This document shows, in pieces, positions 17,523 to 26,567 of a stretch of DNA of 36,426 nt. The translations under genes and the position numbers were made by a program. How positions within the stretch are numbered: position 1 is the stretch's first letter; every line of letters begins with the position of its first letter. This stretch comes from Acidovorax sp. SUPP3334 (GTDB taxonomy: Bacteria; Pseudomonadota; Gammaproteobacteria; Burkholderiales; Burkholderiaceae_C): contig NZ_BQXQ01000043.1 of assembly GCF_030159055.1 (NCBI RefSeq), positions 1 through 36,426 on the forward strand, written 5' to 3'. Below the pieces are notes generated by a model. The model searched no databases, was not told where the DNA came from, and was given only the letters and a program-made list of their open reading frames with translations.

Positions 17523-18782
17523 TCAGCGGGCAGTGGATGCAGGGATGGCCGCCACCGGGCCGGATGCTGGCGCGGCAGGCGCGCTTGCTATGTTATTAGT
17601 AGCATTTTTCGCACTACCAGCCTGCGCTGTAGGCATTTTTTGCTGATACGGCACGACCTTCTGGCCGGGCGACAGCACATGCACGCCCGTGGCAACGACC
17701 TGCATGCCGGGCGCCAGGCCCGAGGCCACCACGGCCTCGTTGCCGTCCGCCGTGGCGATCTGCACGACCTGTGACCGGATGGTGCCGCTGGCAGCGTCGA
17801 ACACCCACACGGCCGTCTGCTGCCCCTCCTGGCGCAGTGCGCTCGTGGGCAGCTTGATCGCCTGCTGGCCAGCCTGGCCCAGCGCTTCGGGCAGAACGTA
17901 CACGGTCGCGCCCAGGGGCGGCGCTTCGGCGCCTTCGATGGCGACCTTGATCTGGAACGTGCGGGTGACGGCGTCGGCGCTGGCGGCCACTTCGCGCACC
18001 CGGCCGGTCAAGGGCTGACCGCCCGACCACGAGCGCACGGCCACCGGCTGGCCGGCCTTCATGCGGGCGACCTTGTCTTCCGGCACGGCAAACACCACGT
18101 CGCGCGGGCCGTCCTGAGCGATGCGCACGACGGGAGTGCCTGCGGAAACCACCTGGCCCGGCTCGGCGTCGATGCCTGTGATCACGCCCGAAACATCGGC
18201 CACCAGCCGCGTGTAGCCGGTCTGGTTGCCTTGCGAGGCCAACTGGGCGCGGGCCTGGTCGAGCGCCGCATCGGCGGCTTTCAGGGTGGAGGCACGGCGT
18301 TCCAGCTCGGCGCCGCTGATGAAGTTCTGCGCCTTGAGCGCGGCGTAGCGCTGGTAGTCGGCGGCGGCCAGATCCCGCTGCGTGAGCGCGGAGGCGACCT
18401 GCGCGCGCGATGCGTCGGCGGCCAACTGGTAATCGCGCGGATCGAGCTGGGCCAACACCTGCCCGGCCTGGACCCGCTGGCCGAGTTCGGCCTGACGCTG
18501 CACGATCTTGCCCGCCACGCGAAAGCCCAGTCGCGATTCGATGCGGGCCCGGACTTCACCGGCATATTCGAGTTGCGTGTTCAGCGGGCCTGCGCCCACC
18601 GTGAGCAGCTTGACGGACCGCACCGGCTCGGGCGCCGGCTCGGGCTTGGAGCAACCCACCCCAGCGAGGACGGCCGCGCCGAGGGCCAGCCCCCCCATGG
18701 TGCGCTGCACCCAAGAAAATGCCCCGTGACGGGGCTGCGAGGGGAACGGCCGGGAAAGCCGCGGCGCGACAGAGGTGTTCAT
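17523..18782 (-). CDS. RND efflux periplasmic adaptor (membrane fusion) lipoprotein
   Basis: This 419-residue adaptor of the AcrA/HlyD class links the pump to an outer-membrane channel. The N-terminal signal ends in a lipobox-like LAGVGC, so it is probably a lipoprotein. The barrel-sandwich segment (GFRVAGKIVQRQAELGQRVQ) is followed by an alpha-hairpin (ASRAQVASALTQRDLAAADYQRY) and the second lipoyl half (DAEPGQVVSAGTPVVRI). Beta-barrel and membrane-proximal domains follow. The last 40 residues are Ala/Pro-rich and low in complexity. Part of that tail (SAKNATNNIAS) is encoded by a copy of the dispersed repeat described at 17585-17634. It is first in the operon with the pump. Confidence 0.93.
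   Translation of the reverse strand: MNTSVAPRLSRPFPSQPRHGAFSWVQRTMGGLALGAAVLAGVGCSKPEPAPEPVRSVKLLTVGAGPLNTQLEYAGEVRARIESRLGFRVAGKIVQRQAELGQRVQAGQVLAQLDPRDYQLAADASRAQVASALTQRDLAAADYQRYAALKAQNFISGAELERRASTLKAADAALDQARAQLASQGNQTGYTRLVADVSGVITGIDAEPGQVVSAGTPVVRIAQDGPRDVVFAVPEDKVARMKAGQPVAVRSWSGGQPLTGRVREVAASADAVTRTFQIKVAIEGAEAPPLGATVYVLPEALGQAGQQAIKLPTSALRQEGQQTAVWVFDAASGTIRSQVVQIATADGNEAVVASGLAPGMQVVATGVHVLSPGQKVVPYQQKMPTAQAGSAKNATNNIASAPAAPASGPVAAIPASTAR
17585..17634 (-). repeat. Dispersed repeat copy 1, inside the adaptor coding sequence
   Basis: Minus-strand order is GCCTACAGCGCA, a variable middle, then the imperfect palindrome TGCTACTAATAACATAGCA. It matches copies at 19833-19883, 26434-26486 and 33425-33477 in both anchor and palindrome. 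This copy lies in frame near the 3' end of the adaptor gene and is translated. Confidence 0.7.
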
Positions 18783-18809
18783 GCTGATTCCGGGAAAGCG
18801 GTTTATTTT

Positions 18810-18832
18810 ACTGACTGACTGGTTAGTAATCT
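18810..18832. promoter_or_regulatory. TetR-type operator-like site upstream of the efflux operon
   Basis: TACTGACTGACTGGTTAGTAAT is an imperfect palindrome with repeated ACTG units, the kind of site bound by TetR-family repressors of efflux pumps. It lies 28-50 bases upstream of the adaptor start and also directly abuts the first possible start of hpnC on the other strand. No tetR-like gene is in the window, so the regulator would act in trans. Confidence 0.5.
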
Positions 18833-19762
18833 ATGAGAAGCCTCGTCATCTTGTCAAGCGACAATCACGCGGTGACCCTGCAAGCCCCCCCATCCGCACC
18901 CCGCCCCGCACCACAGGACGCGCCTTTGGCGCCGGCCGTGACGCACTACGAGAACTTTCCCGTGGCCTCGCTGTTGTGCCCACCGCACCTGCGCCAGCCC
19001 ATCGCAGCGATCTACGCATTCGCCCGCGCGGCGGATGACCTGGCCGACGAGGGGGACGCGAGCCCCGACGCGCGTCTGGCCGTGCTGGCGGAGTACGGGG
19101 CCGAGCTGCAATCGATTGCCGCCGGCCACGCACCCGGGGAGCGCTGGGCCGCCATTTTCGGCCCGCTGCAGGCCGTGCTGCACAGCCACGCCTTGCCCGC
19201 GCCGCTGCTGGCCGATCTGCTCAGCGCGTTCACACAGGACGTCGCACGCACCCGCGACGGCGCGGTGTACGCCGATCGGGCCGAGTTGCTGGACTATTGC
19301 CGCCGCTCCGCCAATCCGGTCGGCCGGCTGCTGCTGCACCTGTACGGCGTGGACGACGCACCGTCGCTCGCCCGCAGCGATGCGATCTGCTCCGCGCTGC
19401 AACTGATCAACTTCTGGCAGGACCTGAGCGTGGACATTCCGCGCGGACGCCATTACCTGACCGATTCCGACTGCGCAGCGCATGGCGTGGACCGCAGCCA
19501 GCTTTCCACCCTGCGCACCACGCCCACCACCCGGGCGCTCGTCACCGACTGCGCGGCCTGGGCGCGGGAACTGATGGAGCAAGGCGCGCCCCTGGTGCAC
19601 CGCCTTCCCGGCCGCGCGGGGTGGGAGTTGCGCCTGGTCGTGCAGGGCGGACTGCGCATCCTGGACAAGGTCGAAGCCCTGGACGGTGACAGCCTGCACA
19701 CCCGGCCGCGCCTGCGCCCGCTCGACTGGGCACGCATGCTGGGCCGGGCCGTGGCGATGTAA
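18833..19762 (+). CDS. hpnC: Squalene synthesis protein HpnC (hydroxysqualene synthase)
   Basis: This 309-residue member of the squalene/phytoene synthase family works with HpnD and HpnE to turn farnesyl diphosphate into squalene. HpnC converts presqualene diphosphate to hydroxysqualene in the studied systems. Seen here are HYENFPVASLLCPPHLRQP, the first Asp-rich region AFARAADDLADEGD (about 62-75) and the second, QLINFWQDLSVDIPRGRHYL (about 190-209). The ATG at 18833 has no ribosome site; GTG at 18872 fits the family N-terminus about as well, giving 296 residues. It is divergent from the efflux adaptor. HpnD and HpnE are encoded 4.5 kb downstream instead of next to it. Confidence 0.92.
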   Translation: MRSLVILSSDNHAVTLQAPPSAPRPAPQDAPLAPAVTHYENFPVASLLCPPHLRQPIAAIYAFARAADDLADEGDASPDARLAVLAEYGAELQSIAAGHAPGERWAAIFGPLQAVLHSHALPAPLLADLLSAFTQDVARTRDGAVYADRAELLDYCRRSANPVGRLLLHLYGVDDAPSLARSDAICSALQLINFWQDLSVDIPRGRHYLTDSDCAAHGVDRSQLSTLRTTPTTRALVTDCAAWARELMEQGAPLVHRLPGRAGWELRLVVQGGLRILDKVEALDGDSLHTRPRLRPLDWARMLGRAVAM

Positions 19763-19832
19763 GCCGAATTCATGGCTGGCAAGCGCCGCCATGCGCAAGC
19801 TCGAAGGCGCAGCGAAAAGCAAGCAACAAATC

Positions 19833-19883
19833 GCCCCTCAGCGCAATGAATACGCCGGCATGCAGCTATATTTTTCATAGCAT
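19833..19883 (+). repeat. Dispersed repeat copy 2, intergenic
   Basis: CCCCTCAGCGCA is followed after about 18 variable bases by GCAGCTATATTTTTCATAGCA. It has the same anchor-plus-palindrome design as the other three copies. It lies in the 242-base gap between hpnC and the serine dehydratase gene, where no other feature was seen; as a hairpin it could also serve as the hpnC transcript end. Confidence 0.7.
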
Positions 19884-20004
19884 TTCCTTGGCGGGACCTG
19901 CCTGCCTGGGCGGCGGCACACCGCTACCGCTCAGGGATACCGAGCGTGCCTGCGCTCCGCTGCCGGGTTAGCCTGCGCGCCCCACAGCCCCTGCATTGCC
20001 CACC

Positions 20005-21405
<1,401 letters not shown>

Positions 21406-21616
21406 CGGCCTGGCTCGCTGGGGCGACGAGAGCGACTGGAGCGACTGGAGCCACGGGGGCGGCTGGAGTGCCGCGGAGACGGTGGCGAATAGGACGCACG
21501 AACGCCTCAGGCCCGGGCAAACCCTGCTATTTTTCGTTACACGCGCATACACTTTGCGCTTTTCGCCCGCCGTCCGGCGCGGTGCCCCCTCGTTCGTTCC
21601 CAACCGCCTTTCCAAG
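21406..21616. other. Gap with short repeated GCGACTGGA units
   Basis: Between the serine dehydratase gene and the binding-protein pseudogene lies a low-complexity stretch (about 21425-21475) with repeated GCGACTGGA/GGCTGGAG units. It reads as a Thr/Gly/Ala string but has no gene of its own. The rest would hold the promoter of the pseudogene; no strong -35/-10 pair is seen. Confidence 0.4.
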
Positions 21617-22536
21617 ATGCATTTCCTTTCACGACTGCGCCCGTGGGCGTTCATGGCCGCCGTGGCCGCGTTCAGCAGCGCCGCCCCCCGCCTGGGCGCA
21701 AGACACGCTGGCGCGAATCGCAAGCTCGGGTGAACCGAAGCTGGGCCACCGTGAAAAGTCTTTGCCCTTCTCGTTCAAGGACGGCAACGGCGCGGTCAAG
21801 GGCTACACCGTGGATGTGTGCCTTCAGATCTTCGAGGAGATCAGGAAAGAGCTGAAGCGGCCCGATCTGCGCGTGCGCTATTTGCTGGTGGACGGCAAGA
21901 ACCGCATCAGCGATGTGAAGGACGGCGTGGTGGACCTGGAATGCGGCGGAACGGCCAATACGGCCGCGCGCCAAAAGGAAATCGCGTTCAACCACCACAT
22001 CTATCTTCGTGGCGACCTCTTCGTTCCTGGTGCGCAAGGATTCAGGCATCAAGACGCTGGACGACCTGCAGGGCAAGCGCATCGCCGTCCAAGGCAAGAC
22101 CACCAACGAAGGACTGCTTCGCGCCAACGAGCGCACGTACAACAGCCGGTTCAACTACGTGCTGGCCGACAGCACGATCGACGTGGTGGGCGCACCGATC
22201 AAGGGCGAGGCCGATGCCGCCTTCGCCGACGATGCGAGCATCTGGATTCCGCTCACCCGCCTGGGCAAGAACGTGGACGACTACCACTTCGACTACCACT
22301 TCCTGGAAAAGCGCCTGTCGCTGGAGCCCTACAGCATCGGCATGCGCAAGGACGATCCCAAGTTCAAGGAACTGGTGGACCGCGTCACGCGCCGCATGAT
22401 CCAGGGCGGAGAGATGACCGCGCTGTACAAGAAGTGGTTCAGCGTGGAGCAGCAGGGAATGCTGCCCATGAGCATGTTCATGAAGGAAGCACTGCGCCGC
22501 CCGAGCGACATGGGCGTGGAGCAGATCGCTTTCTGA
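21617..22536 (+). pseudogene. Amino-acid ABC transporter substrate-binding protein, broken by two frameshifts
   Basis: This is a periplasmic glutamate/aspartate-type binding protein (GltI/AatJ-like). The signal peptide starts [19 protein letters not shown]. An extra base in a six-C tract (about 21684-21689) breaks the frame; removing one C restores [20 protein letters not shown] with a clean Ala-x-Ala cleavage site. The second frame runs through [18 protein letters not shown] and [20 protein letters not shown] four-base tandem duplication (ATCTATCT, near 21999-22006) then breaks it again; the third frame resumes at [20 protein letters not shown] and ends at GVEQIAF. No permease or ATPase genes follow. 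Two independent breaks argue against sequencing error, although the first lies in a homopolymer. Confidence 0.88.
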
Positions 22537-22605
22537 GGCCTGTCCGCCAAGTCGGCGGCAGGGGCGGCGGCGCTCCCGAACCGATGCCCCTCGTGGGCCA
22601 CCGGA

Positions 22606-24036
22606 CTACAGATAGCCTTGGTCGATCGCATCCTGGTGCGCCTGCAACTCTTCCTCCTTGCGCGCCTGGATTTCCTCCGGCGTGCTGGGAGTCGAGTACA
22701 GCATCGACGACAGCCCCTGGCTGTCAAAAGCTTCTTTGATGTCTTTGGCCACGCCTTGCAACGCATCCAGCTTGCCGAAAGACTGGCCGATGTCCATCTT
22801 CGCCATCTGGCTGAGCGAGGCGTGCAGTTGGGGATCTGCGTAGCGCAGGCCATCCATCTCGTTGCTGGCGAGCAATTGCTTGAGCTGGTTCTGGCTATTG
22901 ATGATGGCCTCGCGCTGGCCCGACAGTTCGTTGAACTCCTGGGCGGCCCTGAAGGTACTCACCATTTTTGCCCCGCTGCGGCGCATGGTGCGCTCCAGGT
23001 CGAAGGCCATGCCCGTCTGATCGACCTTGGCGAACTTGCCGGACAGATTCGCCAGCTTCTCCAGCATCGGAAGGTTGGCCGTCAGTGCCTGGCTCACATG
23101 GTACGCCACGGGAATGTTCATCTTCGCCATTTCGTTGCGAAGGGTATTGTGTTTACTGACCGCCGTTTTTTTCTTAGCGGAGAGGTAGTCATACCTTTCG
23201 ACCAGCGCGTCGTATTGCTCGTCGGGCATGGCATCGGTCGCGTTGTCCAATTGCGTGCGCACCTCATACTGGGCCTTGGTCACGGCATCCATGCGGTTCT
23301 TGGCATCGATGTATTTCGCCTTGACCTCCCGGGTTCCCCGGATGAACCGCAGTTTGGGCTGGTCCGCACCGGGGTCAGCGGACTGGGCTTTGGTCCGCCC
23401 GAAACCCGTGGATGACGTTGCCTGCTGAGAACCCGCAGCCTGGGTTTTGCTCGCGGGACGCGAAGGGCTCGCCGGGCGCGAGGGGCCAGTGGGACGCGAA
23501 GGGCTCGCCGGGCGCGAGGAGTCCGATGAACTGGTGGAGCCCCAGGAGCTTGAAGAATTGGTGGAACCCCAGGAGCTCATGGAACTGAGGGAACTCGATG
23601 AACTCGCAGGGCGCATCGAGTTGCGATGCACTCCCGGCTGAGACACCGGCGCATCGCTGCGCCCACCGCCGAACATCTTCAAGCCCGCGGGCTCGGGCTG
23701 CTGCTTGCGCGGGGAAGGCGCGGCAGCCGTGGCCTGCTGAAAACTCGAGGTCTGCACGCGCTGATGCGGTTGGCCAACGAAACCCGTCTGCTGGCTGCCG
23801 GGCCGGAACGACTGCAGGTTGGCCCTGGGCTGCTGCGACTGCGCGCCTTGCGGACGGGCTGCCGCGCCATTGGACCGCGAATTCAGTTTGGAGAAGACGG
23901 CATCCTGCTGCGGCCGGGCCTGCGAGGCACCCGATGGGGTCTTCTTTGGCTGGCCTGTCGTTTTCGACGCCACCTCTTTGACGAAGCGGTTGCCGGCGGA
24001 CAAGACTTTGGATGCGAGCTTGGAAGTGAGGGACAT
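22606..24036 (-). CDS. Candidate type III secreted effector (PIP-box-controlled Ser/Pro-rich protein)
   Basis: A 476-residue protein of no family I recognise. The first 50 residues are rich in Ser, Thr and Lys with very few acidic residues ([18 protein letters not shown]), as in type III secretion signals. Residues about 30-225 are disordered and rich in Ser, Pro, Gln and Arg, with short tandem repeats ([12 protein letters not shown] and SSWGSTxSS). Residues about 230-476 look helical and folded, with coiled-coil tendency ([39 protein letters not shown]). There is no Sec signal or membrane helix. Upstream lies a perfect PIP box with correctly spaced -10 (24098-24159), the HrpX/HrpB promoter of type III genes in Acidovorax, Xanthomonas and Ralstonia. 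AAAGG precedes the start. Secretion is inferred; the host target is unknown. Confidence 0.72.
   Translation of the reverse strand: MSLTSKLASKVLSAGNRFVKEVASKTTGQPKKTPSGASQARPQQDAVFSKLNSRSNGAAARPQGAQSQQPRANLQSFRPGSQQTGFVGQPHQRVQTSSFQQATAAAPSPRKQQPEPAGLKMFGGGRSDAPVSQPGVHRNSMRPASSSSSLSSMSSWGSTNSSSSWGSTSSSDSSRPASPSRPTGPSRPASPSRPASKTQAAGSQQATSSTGFGRTKAQSADPGADQPKLRFIRGTREVKAKYIDAKNRMDAVTKAQYEVRTQLDNATDAMPDEQYDALVERYDYLSAKKKTAVSKHNTLRNEMAKMNIPVAYHVSQALTANLPMLEKLANLSGKFAKVDQTGMAFDLERTMRRSGAKMVSTFRAAQEFNELSGQREAIINSQNQLKQLLASNEMDGLRYADPQLHASLSQMAKMDIGQSFGKLDALQGVAKDIKEAFDSQGLSSMLYSTPSTPEEIQARKEEELQAHQDAIDQGYL
23455..23519. repeat. 36-bp tandem repeat in the effector candidate gene
   Basis: A 29-base block beginning GGGACGCGAAGGG occurs at 23455 and again, identical, at 23491. 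It encodes a 12-residue Ser-Arg-Pro repeat. Recent duplication by slippage is likely, and the repeat number could vary among strains. Confidence 0.7.
23531..23577. repeat. 27-bp imperfect tandem repeat in the effector candidate gene
   Basis: CTGGTGGAGCCCCAGGAGCT at 23531-23550 recurs as TTGGTGGAACCCCAGGAGCT at 23558-23577. It encodes the nine-residue SSSWGSTxS unit of the disordered region. Confidence 0.65.
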
Positions 24037-24097
24037 GAAAACCTTTCAAGGCGGACGCTCGCCGTGCCTCGCATCGGGAAATCGCCGCTTGAAATCC

Positions 24098-24159
24098 AAT
24101 GTAGGGGGGCAGCCTGCGCCCACGGCCCGGCCATACGAAAGCGCTGAGAGAAATGCGAA
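24098..24159 (-). promoter_or_regulatory. PIP-box promoter (HrpX/HrpB-type)
   Basis: On the minus strand TTCGC (24155-24159) is followed after exactly 15 bases by TTCGT (24135-24139), and 31 bases further by TACATT (24098-24103). This meets every part of the published pattern TTCGB-N15-TTCGB-N30-32-YANNNT. It lies 62 bases upstream of the Ser/Pro-rich gene on the same strand, giving a leader of roughly 55 bases. The box also lies upstream of hpnD on the opposite strand but has the wrong orientation for it. Confidence 0.85.
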
Positions 24160-24242
24160 GCACCGGCCTTTTTCCGGCCACGCCCGCTCGGGCGGCCCGT
24201 GCTCGCCGCCCGGCCGTTGCGCCCATGGGAGAATCGCGCCCC

Positions 24243-25082
24243 ATGACACCGGAACAGTACGTCCAGCAAAAAGCCGCCGCCTCGGGCAGCAGCTTCTATT
24301 ACGCCTTCCTGTTCCTGCCGGCGCCGCGCCGCGCGGCCATCACGGCTTTCTACGGGTTCTGCCGCGAAGTGGACGACGTGGTCGATGAGGTTTCGGACGC
24401 AGGCGTTGCGCGCACCAAGCTGGCCTGGTGGCAGGCCGAGGTGGCGCAGTCTTTCGCGGGCCGCGCCACGCACCCGGTGATGCACGCGCTGATGCCGCAC
24501 ACCGCCGCCTACGGCATCGAGGAGCGCCACCTGCAGGCCGTGATCGATGGCTGCCAGATGGACCTGGAGCAAACGCGCTATCTCGACTTTGCAGGCCTCG
24601 CGCGCTACTGCCAGCTGGTGGCGGGCGTGGTGGGCGAGGTCGCGGCGCGCATCTTCGGGCAGACCGACGACCGCACCACCGAATACGCGCACACGCTGGG
24701 CCTGGCGTTCCAGCTCACCAACATCATTCGCGACGTGGGCGAGGACGCCATGATGGGCCGCATCTACCTGCCCGTGGCCGAACTGCAGCAGTTCGACGTG
24801 AAGGCGCACGAGGTGCTCAAGCGCCAGTACTCCGACCGGTTCACCGCGCTGATGCGCTTTCAGGCCGAGCGCGCGCACCGGCTGTACGACGAGGCGCTGG
24901 CCCTGCTTCCCGCTACCGACCGGCGCGCCCAGAAGCCCGGGCTGATGATGGCCAGCATCTACCGCACCCTGCTGCGCGAGATCGAGCGCGACAACTTTCA
25001 GGTGCTGCACCAGCGGGTGAGCCTGACGCCGCTGCGCAAGTTCTGGCTGGCCTGGAAAGTCCAGGCGCTCGGCCGGCTTTGA
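24243..25082 (+). CDS. hpnD: Presqualene diphosphate synthase HpnD
   Basis: A 279-residue squalene/phytoene synthase family enzyme that condenses two farnesyl diphosphates to presqualene diphosphate. The first Asp-rich motif is FCREVDDVVDEVSD (about 40-53) and the second is NIIRDVGEDAMMGRIYLPVAEL (split here: NIIRDVGEDA then MMGRIYLP, about 160-180). SSFYYAFLFLPAPRRAAI is the usual N-terminus. The start at 24243 has GGGAGA about 12 bases upstream. HpnE follows after 17 bases on the same strand, so the two are cotranscribed. The upstream gap is shared with the divergent PIP-box gene. Confidence 0.95.
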   Translation: MTPEQYVQQKAAASGSSFYYAFLFLPAPRRAAITAFYGFCREVDDVVDEVSDAGVARTKLAWWQAEVAQSFAGRATHPVMHALMPHTAAYGIEERHLQAVIDGCQMDLEQTRYLDFAGLARYCQLVAGVVGEVAARIFGQTDDRTTEYAHTLGLAFQLTNIIRDVGEDAMMGRIYLPVAELQQFDVKAHEVLKRQYSDRFTALMRFQAERAHRLYDEALALLPATDRRAQKPGLMMASIYRTLLREIERDNFQVLHQRVSLTPLRKFWLAWKVQALGRL

Positions 25083-25099
25083 ACCGGGATCCCTCACCC

Positions 25100-26434
25100 A
25101 TGCAACGCGTTGCCATCATCGGTGCGGGCTGGGCCGGCATGGCGGCCGCCGTGGCCGCGGCGCAGGCCGGGCACAGCGTGACCGTCTTCGAAGCCACGCG
25201 CGCCCTGGGAGGCCGCGCCCGCGCCCTGTCGGTGTCCGACGGGCAAGGCGACTCGGTCACGCTGGACAACGGCCAGCACATCCTGATCGGCGCCTACGCC
25301 GAGTGCCTGCGGCTCATGCAAGTGGTGGGCGTGGACCCCGATGCGGCCCTGCTTCGCATGCCGCTGTCGCTGCGCTTTGCCGACGGCAAGGGCATCCGCC
25401 TGCCCGACATCGCCCCGCCCTGGGACGCCGTGTGGGGCATCGCCACGGCCCGGGGCTGGAGCCTGGCCCACCGGGTGGCGCTGATGGCCACCACCGCGCG
25501 CTGGATGTGGGGCCTGGGCGGATTCCGCTGCGAGCCGGACGACACGGTGCTGCAGATCAGCAAGGGCCTGCCGGCGCAGCTGATGGCGGAATTCGTCGAG
25601 CCGCTGTGCGTCTCGGCCCTGAACACGCCGGCCAGCGATGCCAGCGCCACCGTCTTCTTGCGCGTGCTGCGCGATGCGCTCTTCAGCGGGCGCGGCGGCT
25701 CCAACCTGCTGCTGCCGCGCACCGATCTGGGCGCGCTGTTTCCCGAACCCGCCGCGCAATGGCTGCAGGACCAGGGCCACGCCGTGCATCGCGCGCGGCG
25801 GGTGCAATCCATCGCGCCCTCGGCATCGCAGGGCAGCGGCTGGACCGTGGACGGCGATGCCTACGACACCGCCGTGCTGGCCCTGCCCAGCAGCGACGCG
25901 GCCAGGCTGGTGACGGGCTGCGCGGGCTCGGCCCAGGCCGCCATGCGCAAGGAACTGTGCTCGGCCCTGTACGACTGGGCGGCCGTTGCTGGCGCCATGC
26001 GCTTCACGGCCATCGCCACGGTCTATGCCCAGGTGCCGGGCGCGCGGGGGCCCGTGCTGGAAAGCCCCATGCTGGCGCTGCGCAGTTCGCCGGGCGAGCC
26101 GGCGCAGTTCGCCTTCGACCGCGGCGCGCTGGGCAGCCGTGCGGGATTGCTGGCGCTGGTGGTGAGCGCCTTCGAGGGCGACCGCGCCCAGCGCGAGCAG
26201 CAGGTGCTGCGCCAGGCCATGCGCCAATTGGGCCTGCCGGCCCTGGAGCTGGTGCAGACGGTGGTGGAAAAACGCGCCACGTTCGCCTGCACGCCGGCGC
26301 TGCAGCGCCCGTCCAACGCCATCGCGCCGGGGCTGTGGGCCTGCGGCGACTATGTGCGCGGGCCCTACCCAGCCACGCTGGAAGGCGCGGTGCTGGCGGG
26401 GACTGCGGTGGGCCAGCAGTTGGGCAAGAAATAG
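25100..26434 (+). CDS. hpnE: Hydroxysqualene dehydroxylase HpnE (FAD-dependent)
   Basis: This 444-residue flavoprotein reduces hydroxysqualene to squalene, the last step of the HpnCDE route that feeds hopanoid or related lipid synthesis. The N-terminal dinucleotide-binding fold is clear (VAIIGAGWAGMAAAVAAAQ, then VTVFEATRALGGRAR). The C-terminal FAD motif is present as LWACGDYVRGPYPATLEGAV (about 411-430). An amine-oxidase-like middle domain contains DNGQHILIGAYAEC. No frameshift is seen. It starts 17 bases after hpnD. A copy of the dispersed repeat begins at its stop codon. Confidence 0.95.
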   Translation: MQRVAIIGAGWAGMAAAVAAAQAGHSVTVFEATRALGGRARALSVSDGQGDSVTLDNGQHILIGAYAECLRLMQVVGVDPDAALLRMPLSLRFADGKGIRLPDIAPPWDAVWGIATARGWSLAHRVALMATTARWMWGLGGFRCEPDDTVLQISKGLPAQLMAEFVEPLCVSALNTPASDASATVFLRVLRDALFSGRGGSNLLLPRTDLGALFPEPAAQWLQDQGHAVHRARRVQSIAPSASQGSGWTVDGDAYDTAVLALPSSDAARLVTGCAGSAQAAMRKELCSALYDWAAVAGAMRFTAIATVYAQVPGARGPVLESPMLALRSSPGEPAQFAFDRGALGSRAGLLALVVSAFEGDRAQREQQVLRQAMRQLGLPALELVQTVVEKRATFACTPALQRPSNAIAPGLWACGDYVRGPYPATLEGAVLAGTAVGQQLGKK

Positions 26435-26486
26435 CCTCCAGCGCATATACCTCTAGGGGGCATAGCTACAAAAAAAATAGCAATTG
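26434..26486 (+). repeat. Dispersed repeat copy 3, at the end of hpnE
   Basis: GCCTCCAGCGCA, then CTCTAGGGGGCA, then the palindromic TAGCTACAAAAAAAATAGCAATTG. It begins at the last base of the hpnE stop codon and lies between convergent genes, where the hairpin could act as a transcript end. Confidence 0.7.
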
Positions 26487-26567
26487 ATCACCGAGTGCGT
26501 GGCAACGACGTACCGGGCCCGGCCTGCCTGGCCCGCCCGGCCAACGACGGCTCAGCGCCGTCGGCGC

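Noticed and set aside
15920-17599. 559-codon open frame opposite the RND pump
   Set aside because: Shadow of the pump gene; composition (His, Arg, Gln) and lack of domains show it is not coding.
18851-18864. TTGTC-AAGC-GACAA inverted repeat near the hpnC start
   Set aside because: Five-base arms are too short to support a specific operator or terminator call.
21530-21580. Possible second PIP box upstream of the binding-protein pseudogene
   Set aside because: Two TTCG words are present but 24 bases apart instead of 15.
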